Assembly (NCBI GenBank): GCA_946811185.2
Contig: OX328110.1
Coordinates: 10,210,516-10,274,515 of the forward strand
Source of the DNA: Hippopus hippopus
Taxonomy: Eukaryota; Mollusca; Bivalvia; Cardiida; Cardiidae
DNA length: 64,000 nt
Reading direction: 5' to 3'
Below the pieces are notes generated by a model, which was given only the letters and a program-made list of their open reading frames with translations, was not told the origin of the DNA and did no database searches. Numbering within the stretch: position 1 is the first letter of the stretch; each line of letters opens with the position of its first letter. Of this stretch, positions 1 through 11,866 are shown piece by piece. The position numbers and the translations under genes are program-made.

Positions 1-268
1 AAAGGGTTAAACATGGAAAAAAGCTGCCACCAGAATTATAAAATGAGCTAAGATTTATTTACATGAAGGGCATTAACTGTGTACAATACAACAAAGTTTT
101 TGACCTACCTAAATTGAAAGCATGTGGCTCATATGATAGGTTTTGTCCTTGAAAGGATAGAAAACAATATAGGAAAAGAAGAAAATGCTGTTTGTCTTCA
201 TTTTTGTCCTTTTTTTTCAAAAATGTTTTCAAAAGGCCTTCACCAGTTCAATGCAAACCAACAATTCA

Positions 269-526
269 GCCATGCTCTGTGAAAAGGGGGTTTAATGCAT
301 CTATTAAAAAAAGTATTTACCTAAGTCAGCCTGGGCAGTCTTCCCATGCTGAATTGTGTCAAAACTTTCTGCTTTTGGTAAATTTTCTGCATGTACAAGG
401 ACCATTCTACCTCAGGATTCAGCCGGTTGTTGGACACAGTGGATTTCATGGATCCATAATTATGTGATGACTTGCTAAGTATAACTGATCATGGAGATGC
501 AGTTAATCCCCTGTTTTCATAGGGAG
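269..526 (+). mobile_element. Family 3 palindromic element
   Basis: Begins GCCATGCTCTGTGAAAAGGG. Contains the AATTTTCTGCATGTACAAGG and GGATCCATAATTATGTGATG landmarks and ends with a decayed CATGGAGATGCAGTTAATCC inverted end. Confidence 0.85.
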
Positions 527-841
527 ACATTGATAGCAGTTAGTCCTGCATTTTGGGTTGATTATTGTATTCAATAGCACATTAACTTGACATTCATGAA
601 AACTGTTTTACTATAGTAAGGTTGTATTTTGTACACACTGTATGCCATATTTTCTGGTATTTAATTACATCATTTTTGAATACAGTACATGTACATGTAC
701 TACATGCATATTACTGTTTTGATTCTTATTTTACTAAAAATGTAGATGCATCTGTGACTTGTTAAAAAACCAAAGAATATGCGAATAATAGTATTCACTA
801 CCTTACATGTACCTAGAAACATTGACTCTGTGTTTGTAGAC

Positions 842-1060
842 TTAATCCTTTACCACACAATTCAAACTTTTAATAACCATGATGGAAAGGGCTTTTGAAA
901 ACACTGTGGGAAGAGGAGAAAATTCTGGTAACTAGCATTTGTATTTTTTCCTTTTCCCACGATATTTTCTAGCCTTTCAAAGATAGAAATCATCATTTGT
1001 CTTCTTCAAGTGCTTTCAGATTGAACAAGTCTAAAATTTTGTGGTTTGGTAAAGGGTTAA
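842..1060 (+). mobile_element. Family 1 TTAA-hairpin MITE
   Basis: TTAA at both ends, terminal repeats CCTTTACCACAC / GGTAAAGGGTTAA. The order GGCTTTTGAAAACA - hairpin - CAAGTCTAAAATTTTG defines the plus orientation used for this family. Confidence 0.92.
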
Positions 1061-1289
1061 GCCAATACTGTACAGGCAGTGTTTAGGCTTAGCAGAAGTT
1101 ACTGTAATTTACACAAAGGCCAAACAGTTGAAGGGAGGGAAAATTGTTTTTTAACCATATTGAAAACAGTGTGGAAAAAGTAGCAGTTGCTTCTTTCAAG
1201 TGATTGCCATGTCTTACATATGTTACCCCTGTGCCAGACAATGAATAATTAGACCTGTCCATTACTATAATGAAAATTACCCTTGGTCG

Positions 1290-1491
1290 TAACCCTTTAC
1301 CACACAATCCCAACTTTTCACAACATAGCCTTTTGAAACATTGTGGGGAAAGGAGAAAATGCCGGTAACCAACATTTTTTCCTTTTCCCAAAATGTTTTC
1401 TACCCTACAATTTCCATCATTTTGGCCACCTTTGATTTAAATGCTTTGGATTTTGAAAATTCCAAAATTTTTGTGTTTGGTAATGGGTTAA
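1290..1491 (+). mobile_element. Family 1 MITE
   Basis: Starts TAACCCTTTACCACAC, ends in TTAA. The hairpin centre GAGAAAATGCCGGTAACC is kept, but the right arm is shortened. Confidence 0.9.
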
Positions 1492-1506
1492 TTGGGGCTC
1501 TGAGGG

Positions 1507-2212
1507 TTAATCCTTGACCACACAATCTCTTGGTTTCATAACCATGAGGAAAAGGGCTTTGAAACCATTGTGGGGAAATGCTGGTAACAACACATTCCTA
1601 CAATGTTTTCTACCATTTCAGAGACATAGAGGATATTTGTTTTTTTACGGTGAGAGATTGGAATTTAGTTCATCTCATGAACATCATCGGTAATATTTTC
1701 ATGTGTGGCGCAGCCACGAGTGAAAATATTACCGATGATGTTCATGAGATGAAATAAATTTCGATCTTTCACTGAAAAAGACAAATATTCTATTTATTTC
1801 ATGCTTTTTACCCTTTCTGGGAGGGACTTAATCAAAATCCAGTAGAGTTCTTTTCGGTTATTCCCCGTGGCGTACCCCCTCCGCATAGCAATGCATTACA
1901 ATATTACGTCAAGCGCTAGAAATGTAAGGTAAATTACGTCATATTTCCATCTGGTTGTGAGGCAGGCGCATTTTACCTAGGTAACTAGTGCTTGGGAACA
2001 ACTGTTTCCGCCTTCAATTGAAGAGTTAGAATATAAAAATCGGTATTTTCACTGGTCGTAACCATGAAATATCGAAAAATATTTCACTGATATTTCTCGA
2101 TAACCCCTGGAAAGCATGAAATAAAGAAATCACCTTTTGAGCTACCTTGATTTTGTCTTCTGCAAATACCTTCAATTTAAGTGAGTCTAAGATTTCATTG
2201 ATTGGTTATGAT
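1507..2212 (+). mobile_element. Family 1 MITE split by a family 2 element
   Basis: The left part (1,507-1,625) runs from TTAA through the hairpin to ATTTCAGAGACA. The right part resumes at about 2,125 with CACCTTTTGAGCTACC and the CTGCAAATAC...GAGTCTAAGATTT tail. The 0.5 kb between is a family 2 fold-back element. Confidence 0.85.
1626..2124 (+). mobile_element. Family 2 fold-back element
   Basis: A long inverted repeat (arms about 1,640-1,705 and 1,715-1,790, with GAACATCATCGGTAATATTT and its complement) is followed by a ~300 bp unique tail containing GTGGCGTACCCCCTCCGCA. Other copies: 28,585-29,100 (reversed), 48,958-49,453, 61,333-61,905. Confidence 0.88.
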
Positions 2213-2369
2213 TTAAAATTTGAATTTCAATTTTATGTACATGCTTTACAAGATATAGTCAGTGCAATAATTTTGATTTCATTAATTTAAGAGGTTTTTT
2301 TTCCGCATTTCATTATTATAATGTAAAAAAATCATTCTAATCGTCATTTCATTCCTCTTGTCACACTTT

Positions 2370-3115
2370 TAGCTCTACTGGCCTCTGACCAGCAGAGCTT
2401 ATGTCATGGTGTGGTTTCCGACGGCTGTTCATCTGTTAATCTTTTTCTTATTAACACATGAAGTATGCTTTGTGGTAGGATTTGCATGGAACTTGCTAAG
2501 TTTCTGTTATTATCAATAGCTTGAATCCTATTGTTTTTGAAAAAAAAAATACGACAAATGTTTAAGGAAAATTAGCCAATTAAATGTGAAAATTTACATT
2601 TCTTATTTAAGCAATAAAATTTGCATTTTTGAGAAGATTTCTTCATATCATCAATAGCTTGAACCCTATTGATTCTGAAAAGATCTGACAGAAAGGGAAT
2701 TGTAGCTTTTTAAAATTGAAAATTTACATTTTTTCTTACATGATAAAATCTGCATTTTTAATCCAGTTCTTTTGATAATTGCATGGATTATTTTTATTAT
2801 CAGGGGATTGAACGTTATTAAAAAAGAAAATCCAGCTATCAGTGTAGGAAAAGCAGGTATTTGATGACTGAAGTCTATTTACTCAACTTATTTCACAGTA
2901 TTAGTCTCACATTTTTGAATTTACAGGGATTGTGTAATACAGTGGGTACTAAAACAGTATCAAATTTGGCTGGATTTCAAGCCCAGTTGCAACAACTTCC
3001 CTCCATCTTTCTTTGTGTGTGCGTTTCTCATTTTCCTTTTTGCATCATGAATTCATGATGTATGCTAGAAAATGAGCGCCAGTAGAGCAAATCAGGTCCT
3101 CAAGGGCCTCTAGTT
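2370..3115 (+). mobile_element. TTAGCTC...GGCCTCTAG element, short copy
   Basis: TTTAGCTCTACTGGCCTCTG start, TCAAGGGCCTCTAG end; shares ATCAATAGCTTGAACCCTAT units with the longer copies. Confidence 0.8.
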
Positions 3116-3680
3116 TTCCTATTTTACCATGTGACTCATTGCAGCATTTTTTTTAACTCTTTACCAGATGACAATATTGCAGACTTTGAAAGCCTAAGCA
3201 GTAATAAATTCAGTGTCATTAAAATCAAAGAAGTAGGGAGTGTTAATGGAAGTAAAGAAAATGCTTTACCCTTAATTTACTTTTTTCATGTAATAGTAGT
3301 TATATTCACTATTACAATTGGTTTACGTGTGTTTGATTAATGTTTAGCCTGGTTGTTTTGGAGGAAAATATCAAGGTTTTGTTTTAGTTGTATTTTAGTC
3401 TTTGTCAACATGCAAAAACTTTGACATTTTGACTCGGTCAGTACTGAAGATATTTACTTCAAACTGGGGTGATTTTAACTCAAAAGGGGAACTCATGCCT
3501 GTAAGGATGATAACCAGGTTTGACACAGCTATGTTCTTTTTTGACACTGATAGAGCAGCTACAGTGGAATGTAGGCACCTCTGTATGGTGCTTCTGCAAA
3601 ATTCACAGTGACAAATGGTGGCACATAAATGCACATCCAAAAGAGACTTCTTTTTAAAATAACCCTGTGTCAGAAATTAA

Positions 3681-3865
3681 TTAACCCCATACTACACCGT
3701 CCCAGGTTTACAAGACCTATAAGAAAAAAACTTCCGAAAAAACTATGGGAAAGGGAGAAAATGCCAGGTACAAGCAGTTTCTTCTTTTCCCACATTTTCT
3801 ACTATTTTAAAGATACTTTCTACATTTGAGCAGATCTAAAATTGTGCAGTTTGGAAAAAGGTTAA
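3681..3865 (+). mobile_element. Family 1 MITE
   Basis: TTAACCCC start, TTAA end; the hairpin GGGAGAAAATGCCAGG is degraded on the right. Confidence 0.85.
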
Positions 3866-4004
3866 TTACTCATTGTAAGCACTTGCTTAATTTGGCACAA
3901 TATTTACCAAATAGGTGTACTTCGGACATTTGAATATAACTATGAATTACAAAATTAATAACATTTTAAGAAAACAAGAGGTCTTTTCTTCTGTTAACAT
4001 TGTC

Positions 4005-4280
4005 AGTATATGACACAGAAAACATGGGAAGTTATGTGATAAAATCCATCTCAAATGTGTGTAAGAAAAAAAAAAAGTTTAATTAGTATGTTACACTGAA
4101 AACAAGGCAGGTAATGTGATAAAATGCTTATCTCAAATGTGTGCAAGATAAGAAAATTTGTAATGGGTATTTTACACTGAAAACGAGAGATTATGTGATA
4201 AAATGCTTATCTCACATATGTGTAAGATAAGACAATTTGTAATGAGTATATTACACTGAAAACAAGGGAGGCTATGTGAC
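4005..4280. repeat. Tandem repeat, ~80 bp unit, ~3.4 copies
   Basis: TTACACTGAAAAC recurs at 4,091, 4,172 and 4,251 with ATGTGATAAAATGCTTATCT between. A single related unit lies at 34,040-34,120. Confidence 0.87.
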
Positions 4281-4570
4281 TAAAACTGTAATGAAGAGCA
4301 GAGATAATTAAGTTTTGTTATTCCCCATACTAAAATTTCATCCATAGATTTTCTTCATGGACTTTTCCAAAGTTTGTACTTGATGTAGTATTTTTTTATC
4401 GAAATTGAACATGTTTATGAAATTTTGTAATTCTGTACATGTTGTGATATACTTCATAATCAAATTTGATAAAGTTATATAACACAGTTTCCCAGTTTTG
4501 TATATGGTATAGAACTTCTGTTCTAAGTTTGTAACAATTTGTACACCATAATACTTTTCCAGATGAGCCC

Positions 4571-4771
4571 TTGATTTTATGACTAAAGAAGAAGGCTTTT
4601 GAAAATATTGTGAGAAAAGAAGAAAATGCTGGTGACCAGCATTTTCTTCTTGTCCCATGTTTTCTACTCTTTTAGTAACATATGCCATCCTTTTAGCTTC
4701 ATTTAGTTTGTTGTTTGCAAATGTTATCAATCCGGACAAGTCTATAGGCTTGTTGTCTGGTAAAGAGTTTA
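4571..4771 (+). mobile_element. Family 1 MITE
   Basis: Hairpin AGAAAATGCTGGTGACCAGC is intact; the right end is TCTGGTAAAGAGTTTA. Confidence 0.85.
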
Positions 4772-4852
4772 TATAAGACAATAAATGTTTGAATTGTCCA
4801 TATTTCAAGCAATTGTTGACAACAAATTACTTACAACTTAATTAATGGCATT

Positions 4853-5003
4853 TTTCTCTGAAAGGATATAGGGGAACTACCGGTATATAGGGGAAAAAGG
4901 AAAAAATGCTGATTAACAACTTTTTCTCCTGTTCCTCCAGTGTCTTCCAAGCCTTCATCCCCAGGGTCGTGAAAGCTAGGGATTGTGCTGTAAAGAGTTA
5001 ATT
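4853..5003 (-). mobile_element. Family 1 MITE fragment
   Basis: Minus orientation: TCTCTGAAAGGATATAGGGG, then GATTGTGCTGTAAAGAGTTAA at the end. Confidence 0.75.
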
Positions 5004-5127
5004 TTCCAATCTATTATATATTTGACTAGTTTTGTAAACTGTAATTACAATTTGGTACATGATTCGTAGCACTTCATAATCAACTTTGAACACTTCAATG
5101 TTTCACATTTTGTAGTATTAGAAAAGC

Positions 5128-5352
5128 AAACCCTTTACCATACAAGAGTTTTAACAACCCTGAAGAAAAAAAATGTTTCAAAACATTGTGTAAAAAGAAA
5201 AAAAATGCTGGTAACGAACATTTTCTCTTTTTCCCACAATGTTTTCTACCTTTCCCTTAATGAACTTCAATTGTTGAGTCAGGTTTGTCATCAGCAAATA
5301 TTTTGAATTTGGACAAGTCTAAAATTCTGTTGCTTGGTGCAATGTCAAGTTA
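5128..5352 (+). mobile_element. Family 1 MITE
   Basis: AACCCTTTACCATACAAGAG start; hairpin centre ATGCTGGTAACGAACATTTT. Confidence 0.85.
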
Positions 5353-6183
5353 TAGATCTGGATTTTCAACACAGTTTCCTGTATTTGTATATTGTGTGGT
5401 ACATCTGTCTATTCTTAACTGAATTTAAGCATTTTCACATACTGTTTTCCCATTTTGTATATACTATAGCATTATAGAACTATTTTTCTACCTGCCCTTA
5501 TTCATAACTTGTATACCTGTTATACAAAATAAGAACACAATGTGATTGTTGTTTCCCAGTAATTTTTTGTATATTTCATGTAAGATAAGGATTAGAATGG
5601 TGGCTCAGCATTAGATATGTTGATTTTAGTTCGGCTGTATTTGAATAAAATGTTGAGGTATTGTCATAGCCCTGTTATGGCCCTGTTGTCTTGTTTGTCA
5701 TTCTCATTGTTTGAAAACTTTGACATTTTCTCATGCAGCTGTCATTACTGAAGATATGTACGCCAAACTTGGATTATCTTTTAACTGTTAGAGGGGAAAT
5801 CAATACCAGAATGGCAGAATATCATGAGAATGATTTTGACATTTAACAACAGTTTCAGACTTGTCTAAATTGGAGGCATTTTTGCAGGCAGCAAATAAGA
5901 TGTGTCTCAGATGCTGGGATTTTACTTCAAAAGGGTAGAAAACATTTTTGTAAAAGGAGAAAATGCTGGTTCTTTTCAAGTATTTTTTTGTTTTGTTTAA
6001 ACTTGGGATTGATTGGAAAAGTGTTAAGCTGCAAAATCAGCTGCTGGCAAGCAGTGGCATCTGCAAGCTGTGTTCTTGTTTTGCATTTGTACAGTTGATC
6101 CTTTTCCTTTCATTGGTGTAATCACCCATTAGAAAATGTGATGACGGGTGAAGAAATACACTCAAAGTGAGCTCATTCCATAT

Positions 6184-6400
6184 TTAATCCTTTACCAAAC
6201 AATCCCAAGTTTTGATGATCCTGAGAAAGAAGGCTATTTAAATATACTTCGGGAAAAGGAGAAAATGTGACCAGCATTTTCTCCTGTACCCGCTATGTTT
6301 TTTACCCTTTCAAAGACAATTTCCACCTTTTCAGCCATGTTTGATGTTACCTACAAATACTTCGGTTTTGGATAATTGCACATTTTGATGTATGATAAAA
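6184..6400 (+). mobile_element. Family 1 MITE
   Basis: TTAATCCTTTACCAAACAAT start. The hairpin loop region has shortened to AGAAAATGTGACCAGCATTT. Confidence 0.82.
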
Positions 6401-6597
6401 AATACATCCTTGCCAGGTGACAAAATTTTAGAACTGTCCAAATTGAAAGCATTTTCAGATGAAAAAATAAATATGGATTAAATCATTGAATTTGTCTTTG
6501 AACTGGTAATTTAACCCCCAAAAAAGAACAATTTCTTTGCTGTCCACGAAGTTTTTTTGACTCATTTTTCTGTCTTTTCTGTACATGTAATTGATAA

Positions 6598-6835
6598 ATC
6601 CTTTTACCAAGCACTCGTATGTTTAAGTCACCAAACGACAAAATTTTGGCATTATCCAAATTGAAAGCATTTTAAATTGAATGTGACTGAAATCATGAAT
6701 TGTGTCTTTCACAGAGTAGAAGATATAGTTGGAAAAGGAGAAAATGCTGGTTGCCAGCAATTCCTCCTTTTCACACTCCTTTCAAAAGGCTTCTTCCTTG
6801 GGGTCGTTAAAAGTCTGCATTGTAATTACTTACAT
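6598..6835 (-). mobile_element. Family 1 MITE
   Basis: Minus orientation: CCAAACGACAAAATTTTGGC, then the hairpin GGAGAAAATGCTGGTTGCC, then GGTCGTTAAAAGTCTGC. Confidence 0.85.
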
Positions 6836-6956
6836 GTCCTTTGGAAGAAAAGTTTTGAAAACATTTTAGATCCAAGATCAGGCTGCTCAATCAACACAGT
6901 CCAATCTTGGACTTTCTCACATATTGTTGTGCTCGAAACTTATTGTGTTGTCCTTT

Positions 6957-7170
6957 TATCACTCAATGACCTTGAGGAAAACGACTCTTGAAAACACTGT
7001 GCTAAAAGGAGAAAATGCTGGTAACCAAAATTTTCTCCTTTTCCTACAACGTTTTCTACCATTTCAAAGACAAACATGATATTTTCAGTTACATTGTACA
7101 TTGCATTTGTTGTCTGCAGATACTTTAAGTTTGGTTGAGTCCAAGATTATGTTGATTGGTGAAGAGGTAA
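6957..7170 (+). mobile_element. Family 1 MITE
   Basis: GACCTTGAGGAAAACGACTC; the hairpin AAAAGGAGAAAATGCTGGTA has a mutated right arm. Confidence 0.82.
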
Positions 7171-7379
7171 CATGTTCTGCTATTTTATTATATTGCTGTG
7201 TTCCTCTTTGGTGCTATTGTTATATCTCTAGATCAGTTATTTTTCAAGTCGAGTATTTTAACAACCCTGTACTTTGTTTTTTCTTTTCTTGATGAACTTT
7301 TTTGAATGTGTGTTAATTTATTGCATAACCTTTCACAGAACTTATGACTTTTTTTCCTAGTAAATCTTTGCAATGTCGT

Positions 7380-7606
7380 TATCCCTTTACCAAATGACAA
7401 AATTTTAGACTGGTCCAAATTGAAAGTGTTTGCAGATGACAAATTATGCTTGATTCAAAAACTAAAATTTGCCTTCGAAGGGGAAGAAAACATTGATGGG
7501 AAAGGGAGAAAGTGCTGGTTATCAGCATTTTCTTCTTTTCCCACATTTTTTTTTAAAGGCCTCTTGCCAACAACTCGTTAAAACTCTGGACTTTGTGGTA
7601 AATGGT
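7380..7606 (-). mobile_element. Family 1 MITE
   Basis: Full length: TTATCCCTTTACCAAATGAC start, TTTGTGGTAAATGGTTA end. Confidence 0.88.
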
Positions 7607-8097
7607 TATAGATGATCTTGTTTCCTCCTGCAGGTGACTTAGTAATTCTTGTAGCAGACCAGTTTTTGAAACATTGTGGCACAAGAAAAGCTTCCTGGTA
7701 ACAAACAAATTTCTTGCTTTGCTATAATTATCTGCTGCAAATTTGTTTGGGGGGGGGGGTTTGATGAGTTGTTGGTGTACTAAGAGGTTAAGAAAACATT
7801 TTGGTAAGTCATAAAAGTCACATTGTGGAAAGTCTGAAAGTCAGAGTTATGTTGTTATGGGTTAAGAATCAATGTACATGTATGTTGTTCTATAGAAATA
7901 TCCCAGTTCGAAATAAGTGTTGTTTGTATGATGTTCAATGTTGTAATGTTCTTAATGTTGTTGATAAATGTGTCTCGCGCAGTGCCTCTCCCTTATTTCT
8001 TTGTGCATAACACTTTTTTTTTTAACTTCTTGGGGTTGAATAATTCTGAAAACATTGATGCAAAAGACAATGTTTGTCATAATGAGAGATATCAGTT

Positions 8098-8230
8098 TCA
8101 CCAGACAGTCCCAAGTTGAAATGACCCCGAAAAAGAAGGCTTTTGAAAACACTGTCTGAAAAGAAGAAAATGCTGCTAACCAGCATTTTCTCCTCTTCCC
8201 ACATTGTTTTCTGCCATTTCAAAGACAAAT
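8098..8230 (+). mobile_element. Family 1 MITE, left part
   Basis: AGTCCCAAGTTGAAATGACC through the hairpin GAAAATGCTGCTAACCAGC to TTTCAAAGACAAATCCC; the right third is missing. Confidence 0.8.
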
Positions 8231-9360
8231 CCCTTCATTACAGCTCTATTTGAATTGTTTTCTGCAGTAAATGAGCTGTGCAGTCTGATCTTGATACACA
8301 CTAACAGCAAGAGAACTCTTAAGTTGTTCTCAACACATGAAGAGGTAAAAGAGGTTTTCTTTGTTCCCTGTGATGGTCTCAAAATACAATATTGACTGTA
8401 TCAAAAAATAATCTGTCATTTTGGCATGATGTAGGTTAGGAGACAAGGGCATAAGGTTTATGGCTCCTTTTATATCTCTTAGATACTGTCAAAAACAGCT
8501 TTAATTTCATTTGTTTTTTACTTTCAATGCATATAAAATAAGCTATAGTGGTTGGATTTAAGTAATCTTTTAAACTTTAGGTCTTTCAATGAAGTTTTCA
8601 ATGCTAGCATTCTACTTGGCTGAAGCTTAGTGGCAGAATATATCAGCCCATCAGATGGCTGGGTTTTTTTTATATACCATATGTAAAAATGTTTATACCG
8701 TTTATACAACCCTGGACTGGTTAGTGGAAGGGAGAGGTACTTCATCTTTGTAATGGTTTTGTGTCATTTGTGAACATTTTATATTGCCTTTTTGAACTGA
8801 TATTATCACTTCTTTTAACAGTTCATGTCTTTTAATCTACTTGAACCTTTTGTCATGCCCCCTCCCTCCCTTTTTGTACCAACCATTTATCAAAATGATA
8901 GAAATGAGGTTTCTTTTGTAATGGACCTTTTTTATACTTGAATATTAATGTGTGTTCTGTATGTTTTCACTGTGTTTTCCTGTCACACTATTTTTCGTGT
9001 TCAATTCCATGTCAGATTTTTCCCTATGCATCTTTCACAATAGAATGTATTTTTTATTATTAAAAGTTGTTGACATTATGAAGAACTGACTTGTCTTTGT
9101 TTATGTGTAGCTGAACTGAGCCTTGAGTCCTCATTGGTAGGTAGGTGGGAACTGGGCATTGTCTCGTGTGTACATTGTCAGATGCAAAATATTTCTTGAA
9201 TTTTTTTACCAGTCAACAAAGGTTTAGACTGGTTCTCATTGAAAACAATCTACAGATGACAAATTAATTCCAGTCATGTCTTGTCAGTTAACTGAATAAG
9301 AAATCAGGGATCTTATATACATGTGTATGTGTATATACGATCCCTGAAGAAATGGACCTG

Positions 9361-9584
9361 TTAACCTTTTACCACGCAATTTAGAGGTTTTAACGACCTT
9401 GAGGAAGGATGCTTTTGAAGACGTTGTGGGAAAAAGAATAATGTTCACCAGCATTTTTTTCCTTTTCCCACCATGTTTTCTACCCTCTCAAGAACAAATT
9501 TCATCATTTCAGCTACATTAAAAGTGTCATGTGCAATTGCTTCCAGTTAGGACAAGTCTTAAATTTTGTCTGCTGGTACAGTTA
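9361..9584 (+). mobile_element. Family 1 MITE
   Basis: TTAACCTTTTACCACGCAAT start; the end TGCTGGTACAGTTAC abuts the next copy. Confidence 0.85.
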
Positions 9585-9780
9585 CTCCTTTACCAAGCAG
9601 TCCTATGATTTTAATAAGCTTAAGATGAAAGCTTTTTTTTTCCTTTTCTCACAACATTTTCTTTTATCATCTGCCCTTTTGCAGACAAGTCACATCATTT
9701 TAATTATGTTTAATTCTTTTTTTTCCTTGCAAATACTGGTACTCTCAGGTTGGAAAAATCTAAAATTTTGTCCTTTGATT
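9581..9780 (+). mobile_element. Family 1 MITE, hairpin arm lost
   Basis: GTTACTCCTTTACCAAGCAG start, directly after the previous copy. The left hairpin arm is absent (AAAGCTTTTTTTTTCCTTTT). Confidence 0.8.
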
Positions 9781-10958
9781 TTGCGATCCAGAGGAAAAAG
9801 GCTTGGAAAAGATTGTGCTAAAAAAGACATTTTACTTTGCAAAAGTAAAAAGCATTGTTGAGAAAGGAGAAAGTGTGGGTCACCAGCATTTTCTTCTTTT
9901 CCCTCAACACTTTCAAAAGCTGTCTTCTCTCTGCTGGTCCTCTTTCAAAACTGTTGAAACGGCTCCAGCCTTGTGTCAAGAACAGCCTTCCCAAGACCAG
10001 GGCAAAGGTGTCCATAGAGCACAATATGCAAGTGTGCAATGTAAAAGAAAAAATGGGAACAGGTGAAACATTCTTTTGTCACTTTAGAGAAATCCATCTT
10101 TATAATTAAGCCTAGAACTGCTAAAAAGGAAAGGGAAAATTCCAACCAATAGTAAAAAGCCAATATTTCAATTTCATCCTATTTCCTTTTTTATGGAAAA
10201 TTTTACTATCTGACAATGTAGATCAAGATTAGGTGGCATATTCTGTCCATACAGTCTAATCTTGATCTATAATGTATGCAAAAGAACACCGTATCACACT
10301 TAGCAGCCCAAGGGTGAAATAGCACTCTTGATTTGGAGTGCATAATGATTCTGAAGTCCTGATTACACCAGTCTGCAGGGGATGAAAGAAGTAAAATGAG
10401 AACTCTGATATTTTGTAGATAGTGTTGTGTACTCCTAAGAAAGCTAAAACTTCAGTCGCTCTTGTAGACAGTGTAGACAACATCCGACAGCACAGAGTAT
10501 ATAAACTGATCTTGGATCTGCACTGTCCAATACTTAGTACACTGAAATCAGGTATACTGTCCATCGATAGATGCAATCTTTATATCACCTACTTCCCCTA
10601 CAGTTTTCAACCAATTGAGCTGAAATTTGAGTGGAAACTTCCTTACCATTTGTACTTATTTACCTGAAATTTTCACTTTGAATAGTCACAAGAGTTATGG
10701 CCCCTTAAACATTTCTTCCTGATTCAGTGACTATGCAACCACTGAGGGATATTCTCAAGCCCAGGACAGTTCTAGTTGAGAGAGAGTTATACTGGAAAAA
10801 AAATTCAAAGTAAGTAGTGCATTCTCAATGTTTTTGCCTTTGTAACTGTGGAAAATTTCTAAATGTTGTGGATCCAGGATCAGAGATTGTATTTTATACA
10901 GTCTGATCTTGATCTACATTGTCTTCAGCAAAAGCAAATGATGCCATGCCTAGAAGGC

Positions 10959-11050
10959 TTTTGGTTTTGTAAAGGCAACAATAGTAAGCTATTGGTTTTG
11001 TAAAGGCAACAATAGTAAGCTATTGGTTTTGTATGAAAAGGCAACAAAAA
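10959..11050. repeat. Tandem duplication, 31 bp unit
   Basis: ATTGGTTTTGTAAAGGCAAC repeats at a 31 bp interval about 2.5 times. Confidence 0.85.
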
Positions 11051-11208
11051 TTTAAACTGGTCCAAATTGAAAGCTATTGCAGACGAAAAATCAACTCAAA
11101 TAATGGGATTTGCCCATTAAAGTTTTCAAAACATAGTGGGAAGAGGAAAAAATGCTGGAAACCATTGTTTTCAAGTCCTTCTTTTGGATTATTTGGGAAA
11201 GAGTTAAT
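11037..11208 (-). mobile_element. Family 1 MITE
   Basis: GGTCCAAATTGAAAGCTATT, the hairpin left arm, and the end TTTGGGAAAGAGTTAA; the right hairpin arm is deleted. Confidence 0.8.
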
Positions 11209-11425
11209 TAATTGATTGTATAGTGTTTAAAGCCATTTTCAACATTATTTCAGTTATATCACAGCAGCCAGTACACCTATCCATGCTTTCTGCAGTTTCT
11301 TTTACCATTACTCCGCACACTATTCTTACCAAGTCACTGGCTGCTTTCCAAAATAACCATCTTCGAAACATTGGGCAACAGGGAGAGAGGAATGAAACTT
11401 GTCGCAATGACTATCATTGGGAAAG
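11206..11425 (-). mobile_element. SINE, same family, head missing
   Basis: Reverse copy: GTGTTTAAAGCCATTTTCAA, ACAGCAGCCAGTACACCTAT and CACTGGCTGCTTTCCAAAAT match the body of the SINE at 13,127. It lies just upstream of the RNASEH2B promoter. Confidence 0.8.
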
Positions 11426-11585
11426 AGTTTACCATTATAACATGCAAGGTGAGACATAGCATCCGGAGGTATAGATTAGCTGTCAGTCATTTGTATTTAC
11501 TTGCTACCTTTTATCCATCTTCGTATCAACATCTGTCGCACGGTTATATGAGATACAAGAGTACCAGAAAAGCTCTCGTTAAAAA

Positions 11586-11681
11586 TTTTCCCGCAGAGGG
11601 CAAGAAGGTGCCTGCAGAATAAACATGTCTGACCGGGGGAACAGACGAAAACACCGATACAAATGGGAAACAGTTTCCCGC
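11586..11681 (+). promoter_or_regulatory. Two E2F-like sites in the RNASEH2B promoter
   Basis: TTTTCCCGC at 11,586-11,594 and TTTCCCGC at 11,674-11,681 fit the E2F consensus TTTSSCGC. They lie about 50-145 bp upstream of the RNASEH2B ATG in a short repeat-free, relatively CpG-containing stretch (11,430-11,730). E2F control would suit a replication-linked gene; this is inference from motif and position only. Confidence 0.5.
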
Positions 11682-11730
11682 TCGATTAACGTCCTCGATT
11701 AACTGTTCCAAGTTCATCTGAAATATTAAA

Positions 11731-11866
11731 ATGCCTCCAACCCGGCGATCCGAAAAGAATGAAGAAATAAGCAATCATGTTGATGATACAGTCAAGACAA
11801 AGTTTGATAAAAAACAAGCTGACAGATGGGTATTCATACTGAATGGCAAGTTTGACCGATTCGTAC
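11731..11866 (+). CDS. RNASEH2B: RNASEH2B exon 1 (start codon)
   Basis: The ATG follows an in-frame TGA at 11,719. About 45 residues are encoded, ending near RWVFILNGKFDRFV, which matches the start of the human protein (QHVFLVSEYL). The donor is chosen at TAC|GTGACG because only it leaves the phase 1 needed by exon 2; the better-looking CTG|GTAGAA at 11,878 is out of phase. Confidence 0.75.

Larger units (their letters stand above)
1..11200. other. Repeat-packed intergenic DNA, no recognised gene
   Basis: Apart from the listed repeats it holds further family 1 fragments (90-241, 3,155-3,215, 5,900-6,028, 6,415-6,510, 9,207-9,285, 9,780-9,935). A stretch with few recognised repeats at 8,400-9,100 shows no convincing exon; it could be a decayed repeat or an untranslated region. 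Confidence 0.7.

Noticed and set aside
4338..4808. 156-codon open frame as a gene
   Set aside because: It is a MITE read through: the translated hairpin gives AGHQHFLLFSQ-like peptides that recur wherever family 1 occurs. Most other open frames with GENAGxQHFLLFP have the same origin.
8204..8395. Terminal exon of an upstream gene
   Set aside because: Open for 63 codons, but the first half is MITE and family 4 hairpin sequence and no splice signal or homology is seen.
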